Below the pieces are notes generated by a model. The model made no database searches and was not told the DNA's origin. It saw only the letters and a list, made by a program, of their open reading frames with translations. A DNA stretch of 35,836 nucleotides from Prochlorococcus sp. AG-315-B03 (GTDB taxonomy: Bacteria > Cyanobacteriota > Cyanobacteriia > PCC-6307 > Cyanobiaceae), in assembly GCA_003283745.1 (NCBI GenBank), contig QBWA01000009.1, forward strand, positions 1 to 35,836, given 5' to 3'. Position 1 is the first letter of the stretch. Every line of letters begins with the position of its first letter. This document shows, one piece after another, positions 32,043 through 35,836 of this stretch. A program made the translations under genes and the position numbers.

Positions 32043-32248
32043 CTTAGAAATAGTTTTTATATTTTTATACTATACCTATTTTTTCTTTATTCCTGCACCT
32101 TGGGTTATTGAGTCTATAAGGTCTCATCCGTTACTCCTTAGTGCTCTTATGATGAAATAATTTCTTTATCATTGCTTTATTTTTTAGTCTTGACGAGATC
32201 ATCTTTTTTCATTAGAAACAAAATTATAATATTTTTTTTCACTCAAAA

Positions 32249-32509
32249 ATGAAAAGTCTTGATATTTCAGGAGGTTGGCTAGTTGATCCTAATAATAAAT
32301 GGGCCATACATTTTGATTCTAAGGATAATGCAAGTAAAGAAACAGACTCTGAATTCTCTATTGATATGTGGGGTCTTGATTCAGACGGTAATCCACTTAA
32401 ATTTAAAAGTAGAAGAAAAGCTTCAAAAAATGATTCTCTAAAAACTTGGAATCAATTGGTTTCTTCGGATTGGTCGATGGCTAATTTTAAGAAACTTAAA
32501 AGTGCCTGA
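32249..32509 (+). CDS. 86-aa DUF1651-like protein
   Basis: GGWLVDPNNKWAIHFDSKDN pattern resembling DUF1651 of marine picocyanobacteria. Confidence 0.55.
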   Translation: MKSLDISGGWLVDPNNKWAIHFDSKDNASKETDSEFSIDMWGLDSDGNPLKFKSRRKASKNDSLKTWNQLVSSDWSMANFKKLKSA

Positions 32510-32637
32510 GTAATACTTTTTGTATAACTAATAGATTATTTAACCTTATTTTCAAATAATAATTTAATAATCTCTTATTGCCGTTTGCTTTTTATTGTGT
32601 GAATATATATATGAATTTTTAAAATAGATTTAATACA

Positions 32638-32853
32638 TTGTCCAGAATTATTAACTTCATTATTATTTTTTCAGCAGTTATCAGTAGTTGGACAATGATA
32701 GTGCTGATTTCAAATACTTCGTTGGAATTGGAAATAAATGAGGTAATACGAAAGATGTATTTAAACCAAAAAGGCTTTTTGTCTAATGTTAAGGATTTAT
32801 CTTCCTTATTAGTTGAAGATGCCAATATTAGGTTATTTAGTCATGAAAAGTAA
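32638..32853 (+). CDS. 71-aa single-TM small protein (TTG start)
   Basis: N-terminal TM, then EVIRKMYLNQKGFLSNVKDLSSLLVEDANIRLF. Confidence 0.55.
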   Translation: MSRIINFIIIFSAVISSWTMIVLISNTSLELEINEVIRKMYLNQKGFLSNVKDLSSLLVEDANIRLFSHEK

Positions 32854-33064
32854 CCTTTATTTTAAAACTATATTACATTATATTTTTTAGCTTCTAGAAC
32901 CAAATTTTATAATATCTAGAAATAGTTACTAATATAATTTTTATTCTAACTATTGTTCATCTAAGTTATTTTATATTTATTCTTTAATATTTTTATAGCT
33001 CTAACCACTCTAGTATATTAATATGCTTCAATCTTTTATAATTAATAACTTTATAACATAGGCT

Positions 33065-33092
33065 ATCTAATTATCTAATTATCTAATTATCT
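33065..33092 (+). repeat. Short tandem repeat, unit ATCTAATT x 3.5
   Basis: Read directly: ATCTAATT ATCTAATT ATCTAATT ATCT, ending ~10 nt before the ATG at 33103. Confidence 0.95.
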
Positions 33093-33102
33093 TTTAATTT
33101 CA

Positions 33103-33939
33103 ATGAATTCCTTATTTAAAATTTATGATTTGAGATTCGAGATTTCATTTAATACGTTTGATCAATTACGGCAAAAACTCTATTTTTACATAAATAATAA
33201 TATAAAAAAAATCAATATTCCATGTAAAGCAAATATAAATAATAAGTTTTTATTGGACTCAATTCAGATTTGCAGGAGTGAGTTCCCAAGCATTAATCTA
33301 ATACCTCATTTTAGTATCCAGTATGAGTTTAATTCAACTAAAGATCGTACAATTAATAAGCTAATTAATTTTATAAAATTATCCATTAGATTAGAATGTG
33401 AGGATATATTACTTGTATCAGGTTCAGCAAGGAAGTTGTCACTTGATAGTGTAACAGCAATAAATTATCTAAAGGATAATATTATTAAAGGGATCGAACC
33501 TATCGGAGTTGCCTTTAATCCTTACTTGCCAGATTTGTTGTTTCTAGAAGAATTAAGAAGATTAAAATTAAAACTATATTCGGGTTTAGTTCATTCAATA
33601 TGGATTCAGTTCGGTACAAACTATATAGAATTAAGCAAAAATATTTTAGTTTTAAACACTATCTTAAATTTCTACTATAAAGCCAATCCCAGAAGTCCTA
33701 AAATAATTTTATATGCGAGTATTTTAGTTCCTTCTAAGTTGTTTAATGCTCGGTTTAAATTTAGACCATGGAAGGGTGTTTATTGTTCTGAAAAATTCTT
33801 GAGTTCTCTTGATTATGCGAATGATGTCATTGGAAAAATGTTATGTATCTATAAAAAAAATGGAATTATACCTATTATTGAAACAGACACTTCTAGTGAA
33901 AAAAAAATTATAGCTTTAAAAAATTATATTGAGTTTTAG
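33103..33939 (+). CDS. Divergent methylenetetrahydrofolate-reductase-like TIM-barrel protein
   Basis: LRFEISFNTFDQL (cf. SFEFFPP), LIPHFSIQYEFNSTKDRTIN...CEDILLVSGSARK, IGVAFNPYLP in the order seen in MetF-type proteins. Confidence 0.55.
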   Translation: MNSLFKIYDLRFEISFNTFDQLRQKLYFYINNNIKKINIPCKANINNKFLLDSIQICRSEFPSINLIPHFSIQYEFNSTKDRTINKLINFIKLSIRLECEDILLVSGSARKLSLDSVTAINYLKDNIIKGIEPIGVAFNPYLPDLLFLEELRRLKLKLYSGLVHSIWIQFGTNYIELSKNILVLNTILNFYYKANPRSPKIILYASILVPSKLFNARFKFRPWKGVYCSEKFLSSLDYANDVIGKMLCIYKKNGIIPIIETDTSSEKKIIALKNYIEF

Positions 33940-33983
33940 TATATAAATTCCTTTTTAAAAATCCCTTTATTCCTGAATTAAAC

Positions 33984-34166
33984 TTATAAGGCTTCTTCTC
34001 GCTCCTCATCTATATACTCCCATACACCTTGTATTATGTTAGATGCATTTAGATTAAGATTATCTTCATATTTTCTATGATGCTTTATTTGTATTATTTC
34101 ACTATTATTTTCTGAATGATTTAGTTCTAAAACCATTATTCTAAATAGATTTTCTTTAATATGCAC
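33984..34166 (-). CDS. 60-aa hypothetical small protein
   Basis: ORF with charged composition (MHIKENLFRIMVLELNHSENNSEIIQIKHHRKYEDNLNLNAS...). Confidence 0.4.
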   Translation of the reverse strand: MHIKENLFRIMVLELNHSENNSEIIQIKHHRKYEDNLNLNASNIIQGVWEYIDEEREEAL

Positions 34167-34467
34167 TAAAGAAATTTTTTTGCAAGAGTAATTTCAATTA
34201 AATAAATATTAGATTTGTATTTTTGAACACGTGTGTTACATTTAGATTAACCTTTTTTGTATTCTGCGTAGGATTAATTACTTGAAGTGTTTTTTCTATT
34301 ACATGTAGGCATGGCTTGAAAGGATTCATTTCCATTGCGATTATATGAATTAGTGATGTTGACTGATAAATTTTTTTTGTTAGGGGGAAGAGTCATCTAT
34401 GTTTCATGAAAACTTACTAATTCATTAAATCATCAATTCCTGTAACAAATTATTTAATTGACTCGTA

Positions 34468-34683
34468 TCAGAATATGACATATTTGTTACTTTGTGTGAA
34501 GCCTTTCTCGATTGGTCCAAATGCCGCATGATTTCTCAGCATCTCCAATCTCTTGTTAGGACTCCTCTTCCCATTTAATTGAATGCTCTTCTAGCAACTA
34601 ACCTTATTCCCGTCCTGCATCCATGTGTCACACTTTTCTTTTTCATTTAAGATATGTTCCGCATCTTCGTCTGCTTTGTTGCG
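34468..34683 (-). pseudogene. Possible relic of a small protein gene with an in-frame TAG and no start codon
   Basis: GC-richer patch; reads RNKADEDAEHILNEKEKCDTWMQDGNKVSC*KSIQLNGKRSPNKRLEMLRNHAAFGPIEKGFTQSNKYVIF*. Confidence 0.35.
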
Positions 34684-35041
34684 TTAATTATCAACTATTT
34701 TAATTTAGAATTTTTTTTACTTTAAATTAATTATAGCGTTAATTCTGGAATCCCTTGATAATTATTTTTCTATCATATTCTTTTCAGTTATTATTACTAC
34801 TATAATTTAGAGATAATACCCTTTATATATTTTCCAATTAAAGATAGTTATTTCGATGCCCCCTTTATTTTGTACACTTGGTCTTAATTTGATTTCTTTT
34901 TAATTCACTAAGTAGTAATTTATTCAGTGCTTAATCATCTGCTACAATTAATACACTTTAAATCTCATATAGATATAATTTTTCATTAACAGTTAACCAT
35001 TACTTGATTTAACTTATAGAATTAATTATTGCTTTATTAAC

Positions 35042-35377
35042 ATGCCTAATTCTTGGGATGATTATTACAGTCATTACTCTGACTGGGATGAGGCTCATTC
35101 CTTTAATGTTAGGATTCAGCTTCGATTTGAGGAAAATTTAAAATTTCTAGGATATAGTGAATTATTAGAACATGATTTTTTACTATCTTTAGAAGATAGT
35201 TTTATTGATAAAGCTCTTCCACAAAATAGAACCTATATTAAGAATGAAGACGAGATTGTTTTATCTTTTGAGGTTCCATTCGATTGGTCGATTGATTCTG
35301 ATTGGGAAGATAGAGCTTTAGTTCTTTTAGGCATAAAAGAAGAGTGGGTTATTGATTCTTCGGTAGAGGATAATTAG
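35042..35377 (+). CDS. 111-aa acidic hypothetical protein
   Basis: MPNSWDDYYSHYSDWDEAHSFNVRIQLRFEENLKFLGY..., consistent protein composition. Confidence 0.65.
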   Translation: MPNSWDDYYSHYSDWDEAHSFNVRIQLRFEENLKFLGYSELLEHDFLLSLEDSFIDKALPQNRTYIKNEDEIVLSFEVPFDWSIDSDWEDRALVLLGIKEEWVIDSSVEDN

Positions 35378-35453
35378 AAGAAGGTATTTTAATTAGTACG
35401 ATAATTTCCAATTAAAAAAAATATTTTTCTAAATCTAGAGTTGATTTTTCTTA

Positions 35454-35720
35454 CTAAGAATAAAAAAGTAGAGCTAAGCCTCTATCAGTTTGATGGAATT
35501 CTTTTTCTTCTCTGCTTAAGTCAATTGCTAATTCCTCACCTTCTTTTATTGCTTGTTCATATGGTGGCTTAGTTGTCTCGATACCTTTGTAGACTGCTGC
35601 TATGCCAATGGGAGTGGCATTCCATGCGAAATTCTCAGTTTCGCACATGGGAGGTTGTCTTAAGGCTTCCTCTAGAAGGTTTGTTAGGCTTCCTTTTTTC
35701 TCAGTTGTACTAGCAGACAT
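35454..35720 (-). CDS. 88-aa hypothetical protein
   Basis: MSASTTEKKGSLTNLLEEALRQPPMCETENFAWNATPIGIAAVYKG..., consistent protein composition. Confidence 0.65.
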   Translation of the reverse strand: MSASTTEKKGSLTNLLEEALRQPPMCETENFAWNATPIGIAAVYKGIETTKPPYEQAIKEGEELAIDLSREEKEFHQTDRGLALLFYS

Positions 35721-35836
35721 TTTTAAATAATAATGAGGATATTGAAAAAAGAGTTTTAGTTCTGTTTAAAATATTTACTACCTTCTAATTCATAATTTTA
35801 TTATTTGTGGCATTTTTGTTGATCTCTGCATCCTTT

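Noticed and set aside
34198-34335. 45-aa minus-strand ORF MEMNPFKPCLHVIEKTLQVINPTQNTKKVNLNVTHVFKNTNLIFI
   Set aside because: No clear ribosome-binding site and AT-driven composition; not enough support to call
1-35836. CRISPR array, rRNA or tRNA genes
   Set aside because: No regularly spaced repeats and no recognisable tRNA or rRNA signatures seen on reading; a tRNAscan/CRISPR scan would be needed to be certain

Overview
This is a 35.8-kb AT-rich cyanobacterial window, most likely from a low-GC marine Prochlorococcus; that is inferred from gene content, gene order and small-ORF style, not from a search. Positions about 2.1-26.2 kb are a dense block of core genes: class II ribonucleotide reductase, methyltransferase, prfC, CPP1-like, hslO, ABC ATPase, DUF3531, rsmE, DUF92, SGNH hydrolase, phnE/phnC/phnD-like transporter, aminotransferase, VOC protein, family-4-like UDG, ispG, ctp, DUF1543-like, nadA, metallophosphoesterase, Psb32/TPM, DUF185-like methyltransferase and aroB. 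This block is bracketed by two direct copies of a ~1,506-bp segment (515-2020 and 26567-28072) that look identical by eye. Each copy carries purK, a 6S-like RNA and ~190 bp downstream. The right copy has intact purK; the left copy lacks the first ~12 codons and is fused to an unrelated small ORF, but keeps a complete 6S-like RNA. Downstream of the right copy (about 28.1-35.8 kb) is a sparse, island-like region of small orphan ORFs. It includes a twin-CX3C micro-protein, a divergent MTHFR-like TIM-barrel protein behind an 8-bp tandem repeat, a DUF1824-like protein and possible gene relics. I found no integrase, transposase, CRISPR array, tRNA or rRNA. The most interesting points are the purK/6S duplication, a family-4-like UDG that appears to lack two Fe-S ligand cysteines, a zinc-ribbon/TM-tethered PhnD-like protein, the twin-CX3C micro-protein and the MTHFR-like protein.
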